Virus record (IMG/VR): IMGVR_UViG_3300042307_000631
Span: 1 to 46,736 of that record
Reading direction: 5' to 3' (one strand)
DNA from: a virus
DNA length: 46,736 nucleotides
Shown here: one piece after another, positions 1-9,055 of the stretch
How the letters are laid out: every line of letters starts with the position of its first letter
Position numbering within the stretch: position 1 is the first letter of the stretch
Notes under the pieces: generated by a model
The model's input: the letters and a program-made list of their open reading frames with translations, nothing else
Told to the model about the DNA's origin: nothing
Database searches by the model: none
Position numbers and translations under genes: made by a program

Positions 1-737
1 GCAAGTTGTGCTTGGGTGGCTGATGCACTTGCAGTTGCAGCAGCTGCTTGAGCCTGTGATGCTGTAATTTGAGCTTGTGCTAATAATTGTTGTGCGTTTG
101 TAACTTGATTTTGTAATTCAATTGCCCTTGCATTTGCAGCTTCTAATTGTGCAGTTAAATTCTTTTGTAATTCATCAAAGGTTTGTTTCTCGGCCTGTAA
201 TCCTCTAAGTTGTGCTTCTAATGAAACCCTTTCAATACCTTCTTTAATACCCTTTGAAAGTGCATTTTGAAAATCTTGAATTAGCGAAACATATTTATTA
301 TTTGTAATTTGTGATTCGTTCTCTGCCGATGCTCTTAATAATCTTTCTACATCTATTTGAGTAGCCAATGCCTCGTTTGCAGTATTTAGAGTTTCAATCT
401 CAGCAAGGGCATCACTTAATTGTTTACTTAAATCAGTATTTTTTCCTAATGATTCATTATATAATGTTTCTAATCTATCGTATGTTTTTTGAGGAACAAC
501 TTTTGGTTGTGGTTTAGCAGGTGCTGCTATTAATTCATCAACAACTACATTAACTGCCTTTTTTAATTGCTCTTCGTTATACTTTGGTCTTTCAACATAT
601 CCAGATGTTTCACCATCAAAATCTTCAGCAGTGGGTTTGACATAAAAAGTATGATTACCTTGTTCGTTTTGAGAGGTAATCACAGCAGAACCACTTGATA
701 TTAATTCTGAAACTCTAAATTCGTTTTGTAATGACAT
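1..737 (-). CDS. Coiled-coil virion-type protein, C-terminus outside window
   Basis: This reading frame starts at 737 (M-S-L-Q-N-E-F-R) and runs off the left edge of the window without a stop, so at least 245 residues are seen. The first ~60 residues look globular (V-K-P-T-A-E-D-F-D-G). From about residue 80 it becomes a long Glu/Gln/Ala/Leu-rich heptad-like stretch and ends in Ala/Gln-rich repeats (A-Q-A-Q-A-A-A-A), so a long coiled coil or rod is expected. It lies 3 nt downstream of the DNRLRE-like protein, at the end of the baseplate genes, which suggests a structural role such as a fibre or a scaffold. No specific family is recognised. Confidence 0.75.
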   Translation of the reverse strand, partial: MSLQNEFRVSELISSGSAVITSQNEQGNHTFYVKPTAEDFDGETSGYVERPKYNEEQLKKAVNVVVDELIAAPAKPQPKVVPQKTYDRLETLYNESLGKNTDLSKQLSDALAEIETLNTANEALATQIDVERLLRASAENESQITNNKYVSLIQDFQNALSKGIKEGIERVSLEAQLRGLQAEKQTFDELQKNLTAQLEAANARAIELQNQVTNAQQLLAQAQITASQAQAAAATASASATQAQL

Positions 738-740
738 ATC

Positions 741-1856
741 TTATTTCTCTATTGTAAACGTTAAATCTTTATCTGAAAAATATTCTATTACACCACTTCT
801 ATCTATTTTTATTTCAACATAATAACTTCTATTAGTTTCCCAATTGGTTAAATTTAATTTGAAATAACTACCACTAACATCACAACTTACTTTAGAATAA
901 TCACTAAATGGAATAATAACCTCATCAGTAATGACATCTTTAATTTGATAATATGAAGAGGTTGGTAAGTAATAAACATCATTATATGCATATGTATTTT
1001 GATATGTTTTTAATGGATATTTATCTCTACCAAATACTCCAATTTTAGGAATACTTCCTACCTTATATTTTGTTTTTAATTTTTTAAATGTTATATGAAT
1101 ATCATCAGATGTTAATTGAGTTAATGAACCTGTTACGAAGGATTGGTCGTCCCAACCTATTCTAACTTTTGGTTGATATATAGTATTTGTTTCTTTTGAA
1201 AAGAATTTTAATTGACCATAATCTTCCGTATTTCCTTCAATTGAAGATGAGTTATCGGTTGAACCGGAATATTTTAATATTATTCCTTGATTTACAATTA
1301 AGCCAGTTATCCATTTTTCTAACATTGGTTTAATGTTCATTTGAATATCAGTACTTTGATAATTAAATGATTGTGATGCAGCAGATGATGTATAAAATAC
1401 GCCACCTTTACCATTAAACGTACCAGTTGCACCACCCAAAGTTGTTCTATATAAAGATGATGATATTTCATTTGCACCTGTCGTTGATAGCCAATCACCA
1501 TTACTACTTGCCCTATAATTCCAAGTAACACCATCAGTTGATATATCATCAAAACGAGTTCCAACTCCCATATCCCAACTTTCAGAAATGGGATACGCAT
1601 AGATTACATAATCTATTGGTATTTCATTTGCTTCACATTCTCTAAGAATTAATTCTGCAGAACTCATAGTAACCGCCCCACTAGCAAGAGATGCAGAAAG
1701 AGCAGTTGTTTCAAACTTTATTAGAGTATGAGCAACATCTTTTGAATTTCCATAATAAGTTTTAGAAATTTCTAATATTTCATCTAAACCAGTGTTTTGA
1801 GTTGGTTGTTGTAAATAGATTGATGCATCTTTTGATGCTGTTAAAAAAGTATACAT
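741..1856 (-). CDS. DNRLRE-like phage structural protein
   Basis: 371 residues. The N-terminal ~170 residues resemble the DNRLRE/CBM96-type beta-sandwich found in surface and virion proteins: a D-A-S-I-Y start, a T-G-L-D-E-I-L-E-I strand, then A-H-T-L-I-K-F-E and a later S-W-D-M-G-V-G-T segment. The C-terminal part is rich in Tyr, Ser and Thr and looks like further beta domains. Its start codon overlaps the stop of the gp6-like gene by one base (TAATG), so it is translationally coupled to the baseplate genes. A role in a baseplate-attached fibre or decoration protein is inferred from context; the fold assignment is by pattern only. Confidence 0.7.
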   Translation of the reverse strand: MYTFLTASKDASIYLQQPTQNTGLDEILEISKTYYGNSKDVAHTLIKFETTALSASLASGAVTMSSAELILRECEANEIPIDYVIYAYPISESWDMGVGTRFDDISTDGVTWNYRASSNGDWLSTTGANEISSSLYRTTLGGATGTFNGKGGVFYTSSAASQSFNYQSTDIQMNIKPMLEKWITGLIVNQGIILKYSGSTDNSSSIEGNTEDYGQLKFFSKETNTIYQPKVRIGWDDQSFVTGSLTQLTSDDIHITFKKLKTKYKVGSIPKIGVFGRDKYPLKTYQNTYAYNDVYYLPTSSYYQIKDVITDEVIIPFSDYSKVSCDVSGSYFKLNLTNWETNRSYYVEIKIDRSGVIEYFSDKDLTFTIEK

Positions 1857-3874
1857 TAAACAACCCTCCCTTTAATATCTTTTGCTGGAAACTTAACTTC
1901 AAATATTGATGGGTCTAATGATGGGTATACCATTTTACCTTTTGTTGCTTCTGCAATGTTATATGAATTACTTGAATATTGACCTAAACATTTATTTACT
2001 ATTTCACATTTTGGAACGGATTGAACTCCTTCTATTCCTGCAATTAATAATTCTAATTCACTTATGTTAATTGCCATATTAAATGTCCAATCATCTATAT
2101 TAAAGTAATTTGTAATTTCATCAATACATCTTACCAATACTTCTCTTTTATTATATCCACTATAAGTTCTAATTTCAAAATCAACACCAATGTTTATAAT
2201 AAATCCATCCATTAAATTCACACCATCTGTCAACAAACGATATTCATTTAAATAAGTTTTAAGATTTTCTTTTAGTGCCTGATTAGTTCCAATTTGCACT
2301 AAATTCTTATTAGAATTATATCCTAAAATATATAAGTTAATTGCAAATGGATTATTCTTTTCGTTTGTATTATTTTTCTTTCCTACTAAAAATTTGTTAA
2401 CCGCATCTTTAATTTCCATTTCACTCTTACCTTGTAAACTTGTTACAATACCTGTAAATTCGCTTAGGGTATCTGGATTTGCAAGAATAGATGATGGTGA
2501 GTTATTATCCAATTCTCCATCCGGTGCACAATATGCTTTAGCAATACCACCATACTTTGCAGGTAGTGATAGGGCTCTTACTTGATAATCTTTACGAGTT
2601 ACTGCCCTATTTTGAGAACCAAATGTTGCCAGTGCATTTTCTCTTATTTCATCAATAGTTTCAGCACCTCTTGCCCCATTTGCTGCGGTTTCGTTTTCAA
2701 CTGCGATTGAACCCTTAGCTACTCTATATGCTGCTAATTCATCTCCACTAAGTGAAATTGTATCTTCATCAAAAGAAACGTTTGTTATTCTATTTATTTC
2801 ACCTTTTGGAGTATTTGCCAAAATACCACCACCTACTAAATACGAAACTGTAATAATAGTGTTAGCGGGTGCCTGACCATAACTTCTTGTCTTTAAAAAG
2901 TTTGCAGGGTCAAATGATGCACCTAAATTATCTATTGATGAATTCAATCCCAATCCTACATTTTTGAAGTTTGGTATAAGGGTTTCATCAGATGAGGTAG
3001 AATTACCACCACCAAATACAATTGTTGTAGTATTGTCTGGATTTACTTTTGTTACAAATCTTCTAGAAGTTTTTATTAATTTTAAAACGTTTGCAACTGA
3101 ATCTTTAAATTGAAATAAATCCTTATCAGTTTGATTTGATACAGGATAATCAACAAATACCATCTCTTGTGCAAGATATGGAACTTCATACCATTTATTT
3201 CCGCTACTATCTCTTACATCATATATTTGAATTATATTTGTTTCTGCCAAATCTATTTTTGAAAATTCTTGTGCAGTTCCAAATGTAATATCTATTGTCT
3301 TTAATTCTGCAGATATTGCGTTAACATACTTTTTAACCAAATAAAAGGTTGGTTCGTTATCAGTATTTTTTCTATATATTGTAATTTCTCTTTCATCATC
3401 AACACTAAAATCTAATAATTCAGTTGTTCTAAATAGTGTACCGGTTGTATTTGCTTCTACTACCATACCCTCTTTAACTCTAAGAAAATAATCAGAATCG
3501 GGTCTATTATTTACACCTAAACCAGTTGCAGGAACTAATTGATAAACTGATAATCTTACTAATGCAGGCGATGTTACTTTTGGTTTGTATCCTAAATATT
3601 GTGCAAGTGCGATAACATTTTCTTTATCCTCTGCATATAACATTAAGGATTCTTTAAGAGTATCATCTATATAATAACCCAAAACATCCCCAATATACGA
3701 TGCCATTTCAATGAACATCATACCCGGTGAGGTTTCGTTAAAATCTGAATATGTTTGCGGGAAATAAGTTTTTGCGTACTCAATTAAGTTTTGACGGAAA
3801 CCGGCAAAATCTTTATTAAGATATTTTATATCTCTACCTTGATTACTTTTTCTTGTTATACTATTTAATGCCAT
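1856..3874 (-). CDS. Baseplate wedge protein, T4 gp6 type (baseplate J-like)
   Basis: 672 residues, close to the size of T4 gp6. The N-terminus shows the signature of this family: D-I-K-Y-L-N-K-D-F, then F-R-Q-N-L-I-E-Y-A-K-T-Y-F-P and S-P-G-M-M-F-I-E-M-A-S-Y-I-G-D-V, followed by E-S-L-M-L-Y-A-E-D-K-E-N-V and A-Q-Y-L-G-Y-K-P. A central baseplate-J-like region (S-R-R-F-V-T-K-V, then G-G-G-I-L) precedes a C-terminal domain ending in G-R-V-V. In T4, gp6 dimers form the iris-like inner ring of the baseplate together with gp7 and gp53. The gp25-like gene lies 5 nt upstream, as in other T4-type phages. Confidence 0.93.
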   Translation of the reverse strand: MALNSITRKSNQGRDIKYLNKDFAGFRQNLIEYAKTYFPQTYSDFNETSPGMMFIEMASYIGDVLGYYIDDTLKESLMLYAEDKENVIALAQYLGYKPKVTSPALVRLSVYQLVPATGLGVNNRPDSDYFLRVKEGMVVEANTTGTLFRTTELLDFSVDDEREITIYRKNTDNEPTFYLVKKYVNAISAELKTIDITFGTAQEFSKIDLAETNIIQIYDVRDSSGNKWYEVPYLAQEMVFVDYPVSNQTDKDLFQFKDSVANVLKLIKTSRRFVTKVNPDNTTTIVFGGGNSTSSDETLIPNFKNVGLGLNSSIDNLGASFDPANFLKTRSYGQAPANTIITVSYLVGGGILANTPKGEINRITNVSFDEDTISLSGDELAAYRVAKGSIAVENETAANGARGAETIDEIRENALATFGSQNRAVTRKDYQVRALSLPAKYGGIAKAYCAPDGELDNNSPSSILANPDTLSEFTGIVTSLQGKSEMEIKDAVNKFLVGKKNNTNEKNNPFAINLYILGYNSNKNLVQIGTNQALKENLKTYLNEYRLLTDGVNLMDGFIINIGVDFEIRTYSGYNKREVLVRCIDEITNYFNIDDWTFNMAINISELELLIAGIEGVQSVPKCEIVNKCLGQYSSNSYNIAEATKGKMVYPSLDPSIFEVKFPAKDIKGRVV

Positions 3875-3879
3875 TATTA

Positions 3880-4311
3880 TTATCCCCTAACTGTAAAAGT
3901 TATTTCTTGTGTTTCAATTGTATTTCCGACCGTAAACTGAATTGTCATATGTGCAGTATGGTTATCTTTCATAGCATCAGTCATTTCTACATCAATTTGT
4001 TCAATATTAATATATGGTAACCAATAACTGACTGTTTGGGTAATTACATCTTGTAATTGTGATTCAAACGTATCATCCATTGGTTCAAACAAAAGTGATT
4101 GTAATCCCGTACCAAACTCTGGTTGCATTACTCTTTCACCCTTTGCCGTTAGTAGTAAATTTTTTAAATTTGCTTTTGCTTGTTCGAAAGATGTAAAGGC
4201 TTGTTCAAAATAACCAGTATTACCTCTTTTAATAGGTAAAGTTATTCCATACGCGTAAGAATCAAATTCTTGCGTATCCTTTACAATTTTACTACCAAGT
4301 ACATAAGCCAT
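3880..4311 (-). CDS. Baseplate wedge protein, T4 gp25 type
   Basis: 143 residues, the usual length of gp25-like (GPW/gp25, PF04965) proteins. The family core is visible: F-E-Q-A-K-A-N-L-K-N-L-L-L-T, then K-G-E-R-V-M-Q-P-E-F-G-T-G-L at residues ~55-70, L-L-F-E-P and a C-terminal I-T-F-T-V-R-G. The E-P-R-like sheath-docking motif region (Q-P-E-F-G) is present. gp25 is the baseplate component that starts sheath polymerisation. It sits immediately upstream of the gp6-like gene with a 5-nt gap. Assignment is firm. Confidence 0.93.
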   Translation of the reverse strand: MAYVLGSKIVKDTQEFDSYAYGITLPIKRGNTGYFEQAFTSFEQAKANLKNLLLTAKGERVMQPEFGTGLQSLLFEPMDDTFESQLQDVITQTVSYWLPYINIEQIDVEMTDAMKDNHTAHMTIQFTVGNTIETQEITFTVRG

Positions 4312-4312
4312 A

Positions 4313-4939
4313 TTATTTTTTAAACCTCTTAACTAATTCCGAATTATCTCTATTTAAAATTCTATCTAATCCTGCTAATCCAGTCGTAACACCTAATCCA
4401 CCTTTTTTAATCCCACTACCTCCCATATCACCATAACCCATCTTAGAAGCCATCTGAGTTCTCATTGCTTCAATTCCACCTTGTGCTCCCCCACCATATG
4501 ATATTGTTTCATCTATATCAGGTTCTGCATCCATATAATTTGGAATGTGTGAATTTGCATAACCTTCATTTATTGGTTGTTCTATTTGGTAATTATCTAA
4601 AATAGATGAACCACCTCCCACTTGTCCTGCACTTCTTTGTGCAGCAGTAAATGGTTTGGTTTGATTTAGTATTTCATTTATAGTTGAATTTCTACTCAAT
4701 TGTTTTGCAGGTTGAACTTGTCTTACTTCTTCTTTAGTAGTAGTAGTTCTGTCCTTTTCTAATAATAGAGTTGCTAATTCAAATGGGTCAACTTCTTCCA
4801 ATATATCCTTTTTAGGCTTTGGAGTTGCCGTTTCGTTTAATAACTTACTAACTTCCTCCTTAATCATTTTAGGAAGTTGTTTCTTAATTTCTTGTTCTAC
4901 AACTAATTTAATTAGTTGTGCTAATTTTTTAGAATCCAT
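4313..4939 (-). CDS. Hypothetical virion-region protein with basic amphipathic N-terminus
   Basis: 208 residues, not recognised. The first 40 residues form a charged amphipathic helix (L-I-K-L-V-V-E-Q-E-I-K-K-Q-L). The middle is low-complexity and Gln/Thr/Asn-rich, and the C-terminal third is Gly-rich (Y-G-G-G-A-Q-G-G, then G-M-G-G-S-G-I-K-K-G-G) ending in a basic K-R-F-K-K tail. It is one base from the gp25-like gene and preceded by an AT-rich late-promoter-like motif at 4963-4971. Position suggests a minor structural or assembly protein made with the baseplate. Confidence 0.7.
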   Translation of the reverse strand: MDSKKLAQLIKLVVEQEIKKQLPKMIKEEVSKLLNETATPKPKKDILEEVDPFELATLLLEKDRTTTTKEEVRQVQPAKQLSRNSTINEILNQTKPFTAAQRSAGQVGGGSSILDNYQIEQPINEGYANSHIPNYMDAEPDIDETISYGGGAQGGIEAMRTQMASKMGYGDMGGSGIKKGGLGVTTGLAGLDRILNRDNSELVKRFKK

Positions 4940-4962
4940 TTTAAAAATATTTGTTAACTTAC

Positions 4963-4971
4963 TATAAATAT
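4963..4971 (-). promoter_or_regulatory. Candidate late promoter motif (TATATTTATA type)
   Basis: On the minus strand the sequence reads CATATATTTATAG, 24 nt upstream of the ATG at 4939. Matching ATATTTATA motifs sit 20-24 nt before the starts at 8984, 25597 and 30521. The element resembles the Bacteroidota -7 box TAnnTTTG with A in place of the final G. A gp55-like sigma is encoded in this window, so a late-promoter role is plausible, but AT-rich DNA gives such matches by chance. Confidence 0.3.
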
Positions 4972-5020
4972 ATGTTTTGAGTATTTTGCATTTTTATAAA
5001 GGAGTTTAACCTAATTTATC

Positions 5021-6034
5021 TTATGCTTTTTTATTTTTCTGAGATGCAACTGCAGCTTTACCATTTTCATTTAATCTCCACATAGCAATGGTTGTATTAT
5101 CAACATGGTTTGCTTGAATGACATTTTGAGAAAAATCACTAACCCATTTCCAACCCGTCCAAACTTGAATATGACCATATAATTTACCACCTAAATACCC
5201 CATAACAACTATATCACCCACTTGCCACTGTGCAGGATTTTTAGTATAAACTGAATTTATTTTTACTTTTTCGTTGTAATAAACTTTACCACCTATGTTT
5301 CCTGCAAAAGATGCTCTACCACCACCGGTCGATGGGTCTTTGAATGAAAACCAATCTGCATTACCACTTATTTTACCTAATCCGCTTACACCTGTTAATG
5401 CAACTACGACTGATTGTGTACCTTGTGGACATAATCCATGCACACCTTTGATATAACCACTTCTTAAATTTCCATAATTAACTCTTGGATTTTTACCCAA
5501 CTTAGGTGCCCATGCTCCTGCTATTTTTAATAACTCATCTAAATTTTTATACCCACTCTTTAAATCAGTATCAGGTTCAAGTGGTTTAAGAATTCCCTGG
5601 TCATAAAGTGCTTGGTCAATCTTTTCTGCTTTAGAGTTATCCAATTGAGAAACCCTTGCACTGCCACCTTCTAAATCATTTTCTACATACGGGTCTTCAA
5701 AAATCTTTTTACTAATTTTCTTAACATCTGGATTTATTATATCTTGTACTTCGGGGTCATCTTTATCCAATCCAATTTTAGACCAATCCAATTTATCATA
5801 TGCGGTTTTGTTATCAGCAATTTGCTGATTAGCATCTACCGGTGGATTTGGTGGAGATGGACTTGCGGGAGGTATTGTATAACCAACGAAAGGAACTGCC
5901 CCTGGTCCTGGTGTTAGGAGTGGTGGATATAATGATGTAGTTAAAAACATTCCTTGGATTGTAGGCAAGTGAGTTTGAATCGATGCAATCAATTGGTCTA
6001 AAAATACTGCGGAATCATCAGTTGGTTTTGCCAT
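5021..6034 (-). CDS. Baseplate-associated CHAP/NlpC-like cysteine hydrolase
   Basis: 337 residues. A Pro-rich linker (residues 37-66) separates an N-terminal helix from the rest. The C-terminal ~140 residues look like a papain-fold peptidoglycan amidase/endopeptidase: candidate nucleophile Cys202 in G-L-C-P-Q-G-T-Q-S, a Q-V-G-D-I-V-V-M strand, His288 in Y-G-H-I-Q-V-W-T-G and an acidic partner Asp300 in W-V-S-D-F. The gene sits among baseplate genes directly after a second Cys/His hydrolase gene, so a tail-borne cell-wall-cutting function is inferred. Family membership is by motif order only; no lysozyme-type motif is seen. Confidence 0.65.
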   Translation of the reverse strand: MAKPTDDSAVFLDQLIASIQTHLPTIQGMFLTTSLYPPLLTPGPGAVPFVGYTIPPASPSPPNPPVDANQQIADNKTAYDKLDWSKIGLDKDDPEVQDIINPDVKKISKKIFEDPYVENDLEGGSARVSQLDNSKAEKIDQALYDQGILKPLEPDTDLKSGYKNLDELLKIAGAWAPKLGKNPRVNYGNLRSGYIKGVHGLCPQGTQSVVVALTGVSGLGKISGNADWFSFKDPSTGGGRASFAGNIGGKVYYNEKVKINSVYTKNPAQWQVGDIVVMGYLGGKLYGHIQVWTGWKWVSDFSQNVIQANHVDNTTIAMWRLNENGKAAVASQKNKKA

Positions 6035-6056
6035 TTTGTTTAACTATATTATAATT

Positions 6057-7301
6057 TTATTTTTTATCCACACAAGTAGGTGGAATTACAAATCCAGAAA
6101 TAGTTGATACTCTTGGAGTTTTTACAAAACATCCACATCCATTTCTATTGAATCCGCCACCACCGGTATTTCCTTCTATTGTAGTTATCTTACCATCTTT
6201 TGATATTGCTGCTACAACTCCAATGTGATGTTCTTTACCTTCAGGCCCATATAACGCTGCAGCTCCTATTTTTGGTGTTTTAGTATATGTACCATTTTTT
6301 TTACCCCACGTAGCCCAATTCTTACACGATGCAGCACCAGGAGGAGTTTTTAACCCCGCAGATTTCCACCAAGCAGTTACTGCAGCTGCACACCAGTAAT
6401 ATCCCTCACCTGTTGCTCGGACCTGTTCCTGATTATCTAATCCCGCTAATTGAACCATTATATCAATACGACCAGGTTTACCCGGTGGCGTTTCTCCTCC
6501 CGCTTGATTTCCTCCATAATTCAACCCCGCACCTTTATTTGCCTTTGTACCCGTTTCTAATATACCAACATCTTTTTTAGCAAATTCAACTACCTTTAAT
6601 CCAATAGGGCATGAAGTATCAATATTACCATCAATTTTAACTGGCGTTGAATTTATAGGTTCATTTGATTCTATCGAATTAGCTTGTTTTGTATCAATTT
6701 CTTTTTGTGTTTTATCAATATATTCTCTAGCACCATCACGTTGTTCTTCCGTTGCATTGGGATTATTAATTGTTTCTGATGCTCTTTTTACTTCTTCTTT
6801 TTTTACCTCAATATCTTCTTCAGATAATTCATAAGGTTCTTCAAATACTTTTCCGGGTGGTGGTACACTTTCTGCCGGAGTATCTAATAATACAGGTTCT
6901 AAACTTTGTATATCAGTTGGTTGCCAAGTTCCTGGATTCGTAATCATACTACTAACTGTCGCAATATTTACAACTGCACCTGCAGATGGTATAATGGGAG
7001 GTGGAACTGCAGACATTGTAGCACCAGTCCAATATGATATAAACGCAGGGCCCATGTTAGTAATAATAGGATGTTCACCTGATGGTTGTTGGAACGCGGT
7101 TGCAAGAATACCATTTAAGGTTGCTTCCATTAATTCAGTATTACCCTTACCAACTGTAATACTATTGACAGTATCAAATCCTCGCTTAACTGCCATATCA
7201 TATTCTAATGTAAGTTTTTTTGCAAAATCACCATAGGAACTAATTCCTGCTTGGTTCTGCATATAACTCAGCATATTTTGTTTGAATATTTCTAATGACA
7301 T
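6057..7301 (-). CDS. Tail-associated CHAP-like peptidoglycan hydrolase
   Basis: 414 residues. The N-terminal ~130 residues look like a virion-anchoring domain, and residues 150-220 are Glu/Lys-rich and probably helical. The C-terminal domain (~228-410) has papain-fold amidase features: Cys304 in Y-Y-W-C-A-A-A-V-T-A-W-W, then P-K-I-G-A-A-A-L-Y, His359 in H-H-I-G-V-V-A-A-I, and T-I-E-G-N-T-G at 374-380. This resembles bacteriophage TIGR02594/CHAP-type lysins. It lies between the spike-like gene and the other hydrolase, so it probably replaces the lysozyme domain that T4 carries within gp5. The cleaved bond is unknown. Confidence 0.75.
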   Translation of the reverse strand: MSLEIFKQNMLSYMQNQAGISSYGDFAKKLTLEYDMAVKRGFDTVNSITVGKGNTELMEATLNGILATAFQQPSGEHPIITNMGPAFISYWTGATMSAVPPPIIPSAGAVVNIATVSSMITNPGTWQPTDIQSLEPVLLDTPAESVPPPGKVFEEPYELSEEDIEVKKEEVKRASETINNPNATEEQRDGAREYIDKTQKEIDTKQANSIESNEPINSTPVKIDGNIDTSCPIGLKVVEFAKKDVGILETGTKANKGAGLNYGGNQAGGETPPGKPGRIDIMVQLAGLDNQEQVRATGEGYYWCAAAVTAWWKSAGLKTPPGAASCKNWATWGKKNGTYTKTPKIGAAALYGPEGKEHHIGVVAAISKDGKITTIEGNTGGGGFNRNGCGCFVKTPRVSTISGFVIPPTCVDKK

Positions 7302-7302
7302 C

Positions 7303-8574
7303 TTATTCAGTAAAATTTAAAGTTGATTTGAATTTTTCCAATCTACCTTTAATATCGTTAAATGTACCTCTATTTTCAGGACCAGTTGCAGTAGGACCAG
7401 AAGGGGTTTTAAATATTTGTGCATTAATGGCATCAATTAGTTCTTCTAATAATCCTTGTAAAGTTTGACCTCTTACCAATGGTTCTGCATCACTTTCAGT
7501 ATTTAAATATATCTGGCCCTTACCACCTAAAATGTATGTGTTATTATCATTTGTGGTAATTCTAACATCTCCATTAAAATCTAAATCAGCACCTGCTTTA
7601 CCATTATCGATTGACATTTTACCATCTGATATAAATCCGTAATTTCCTTTTGAATAGAAAATCATTTCTTTAGATTTGGCAGATAATATGATTCTATCAG
7701 AATTTACTAATAATTGGTCACTACCTTTTAATTCTGATGGATATGATTCGAAATGAGTTGGTTTAGTTTCAAAATTTGAAGAACCCCCATCATCTATAAT
7801 ACCTGGTTGGAAATTTAATTTATAATCACCTGATGTAATTGCAATAATTGTGCCATCTTTATTTACATCTTCTTCGGTTAACGACCCCTTTTTTAGTTTA
7901 TTAAGTGATTCGCTATTTTGTCTATTTCTTAAAATAATAGTTGGTGCAAATTTTCTATCTTCCCCATCTCCATTATTATATCCACTAAAACGAATTGATT
8001 GGCCAAATCGCGATTGTATTACTTTATCACCTTCATATAATTTTAAAGGATTAACTTGTTGTTCTTTAAAGTACTTACCAATTTCAGTTTTTCTATCATC
8101 AGTACCACCGCCACCACTTGGTGTTCCCGTAGCGTTTGCAGTACTTAGTTCACTTGCACCACTCCCACCTGCCGGTTGTGTATGTGGATAGGTTTTTATA
8201 TCTATATCGGTTCTTGCATTACCTATATTAATATTTCCTGAAATAGTTCTTTTATAATGTAATCTACCTGCTACATCTATAAGTTGAACCGTCTCACCTA
8301 CTAATGGAATACCTTCCTCTGGATTAAATGGTGGATATGCTTTATTTTGTTTAGTAGCCGATGTTGCATCCTTTACTGGTCTTATTGCTGCAAACCCAAT
8401 ATTAGATGTATTTTTTTGTTCTACTTCACTAAAATCATATTTAAGTAATAATTCACTTGTATCATCTAATATGATATCTACTACAATACCTACTGTGTTA
8501 TTTGCAGTTCCTGATGTAGATGTTGAGTTGGGATTAAATCCACTATTTGATATACCTAATCTACTAGTTGCCAT
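7303..8574 (-). CDS. Baseplate spike-like protein (gp5/gpV-type organisation)
   Basis: 423 residues. The N-terminal ~140 residues are consistent with an OB-like domain (V-G-I-V-V-D-I-I-L-D-D, then V-G-E-T-V-Q-L-I-D-V-A-G-R). The C-terminal half has short repetitive strands (R-I-I-L-S-A-K-S-K-E-M, I-F-Y-S-K-G-N-Y-G-F, D-F-N-G-D-V-R-I-T-T) typical of spike beta-helices, followed by a helical tail (L-L-E-E-L-I-D-A-I-N-A-Q). In T4-type phages such proteins form the membrane-piercing central spike. It directly precedes the hydrolase gene in the transcript and overlaps the upstream gene by one base. Assignment is by architecture. Confidence 0.65.
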   Translation of the reverse strand: MATSRLGISNSGFNPNSTSTSGTANNTVGIVVDIILDDTSELLLKYDFSEVEQKNTSNIGFAAIRPVKDATSATKQNKAYPPFNPEEGIPLVGETVQLIDVAGRLHYKRTISGNINIGNARTDIDIKTYPHTQPAGGSGASELSTANATGTPSGGGGTDDRKTEIGKYFKEQQVNPLKLYEGDKVIQSRFGQSIRFSGYNNGDGEDRKFAPTIILRNRQNSESLNKLKKGSLTEEDVNKDGTIIAITSGDYKLNFQPGIIDDGGSSNFETKPTHFESYPSELKGSDQLLVNSDRIILSAKSKEMIFYSKGNYGFISDGKMSIDNGKAGADLDFNGDVRITTNDNNTYILGGKGQIYLNTESDAEPLVRGQTLQGLLEELIDAINAQIFKTPSGPTATGPENRGTFNDIKGRLEKFKSTLNFTE

Positions 8575-8984
8575 TACTTTTTAATTTTTTGTTTTATCTC
8601 TTCTACTTCGTTTGTCAATTCATCTACTTTAGCATCTTGTTCATCTTTTACTTCTAAGACCGTTATTTCAATTTCTCGTAATAATTGTTCCTTCTCCGCA
8701 TCAGATAAGAATCCAACATCTCCTTCGGATTTTGAATTTGCACTAATTATTCTTTGTGCAATTGCTGCAAGTTTTATTAGAGAATCATCATTCCTAACCG
8801 ATACATCGACTAGGTCTTTTATGATTGGACCAATTACTGCCATATCACCCGCGTGACGAATAATATTTTTCATTTCTGCTATTAATTCAGAAATTCTTTT
8901 TCTTTTGTTTTGTTGGTTATCATAGATGTCTTTAAACAATCCACTTAAATCCTTGCCCGGAAATAACTCAAAATTTATACTCAT
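8574..8984 (-). CDS. Small helical protein of the baseplate operon
   Basis: 136 residues from the start M-S-I-N-F-E-L-F-P-G at 8984. A longer frame back to 9035 would place its start inside a strong terminator hairpin, so the internal ATG is preferred. The protein is mostly helical; its C-terminal 50 residues (E-I-T-V-L-E-V-K-D-E, then V-E-E-I-K-Q-K-I-K-K) form a likely coiled coil. It is the first gene after the terminator and is preceded by a TATATTTATA-like motif. No family is recognised; a small baseplate hub or chaperone role is possible. Confidence 0.7.
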   Translation of the reverse strand: MSINFELFPGKDLSGLFKDIYDNQQNKRKRISELIAEMKNIIRHAGDMAVIGPIIKDLVDVSVRNDDSLIKLAAIAQRIISANSKSEGDVGFLSDAEKEQLLREIEITVLEVKDEQDAKVDELTNEVEEIKQKIKK

Positions 8985-9007
8985 ATTTTTATAATTAAGT
9001 TCATTAT

Positions 9008-9016
9008 ATAAATATA
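9008..9016 (-). promoter_or_regulatory. Candidate late promoter motif (ATATTTATA type)
   Basis: On the minus strand CTTATATTTATATAATG lies between the terminator at 9024-9050 and the ATG at 8984. The motif-to-ATG distance of 24 nt equals that at 4963-4971. Its position just after a terminator makes it a sensible start point for the baseplate operon. Confidence 0.35.
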
Positions 9017-9023
9017 AGGAATA

Positions 9024-9050
9024 AAAAAACCCCATTTTAGTGGGGTTTTT
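9024..9050 (-). terminator. Rho-independent terminator (works on both strands)
   Basis: A CCCCA stem (9030-9034) pairs with TGGGG (9041-9045) around the loop TTTTAG. It is flanked by six A on one side and five T on the other, so the hairpin extends with A-T pairs and gives a U-tract on either strand. It ends the transcript of the 9056-9992 genes before the baseplate operon. Confidence 0.88.
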
Positions 9051-9055
9051 CTTAA

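Noticed and set aside
7850-8191. Plus-strand open frame of 113 codons
   Set aside because: It lies opposite the spike-like gene; every supported gene is on the minus strand, and the sequence looks like antisense low-complexity.
8985-9035. Upstream extension of the 8574 gene starting M-G-F-F-Y
   Set aside because: The start would lie within the terminator hairpin; the later ATG at 8984 is preferred.
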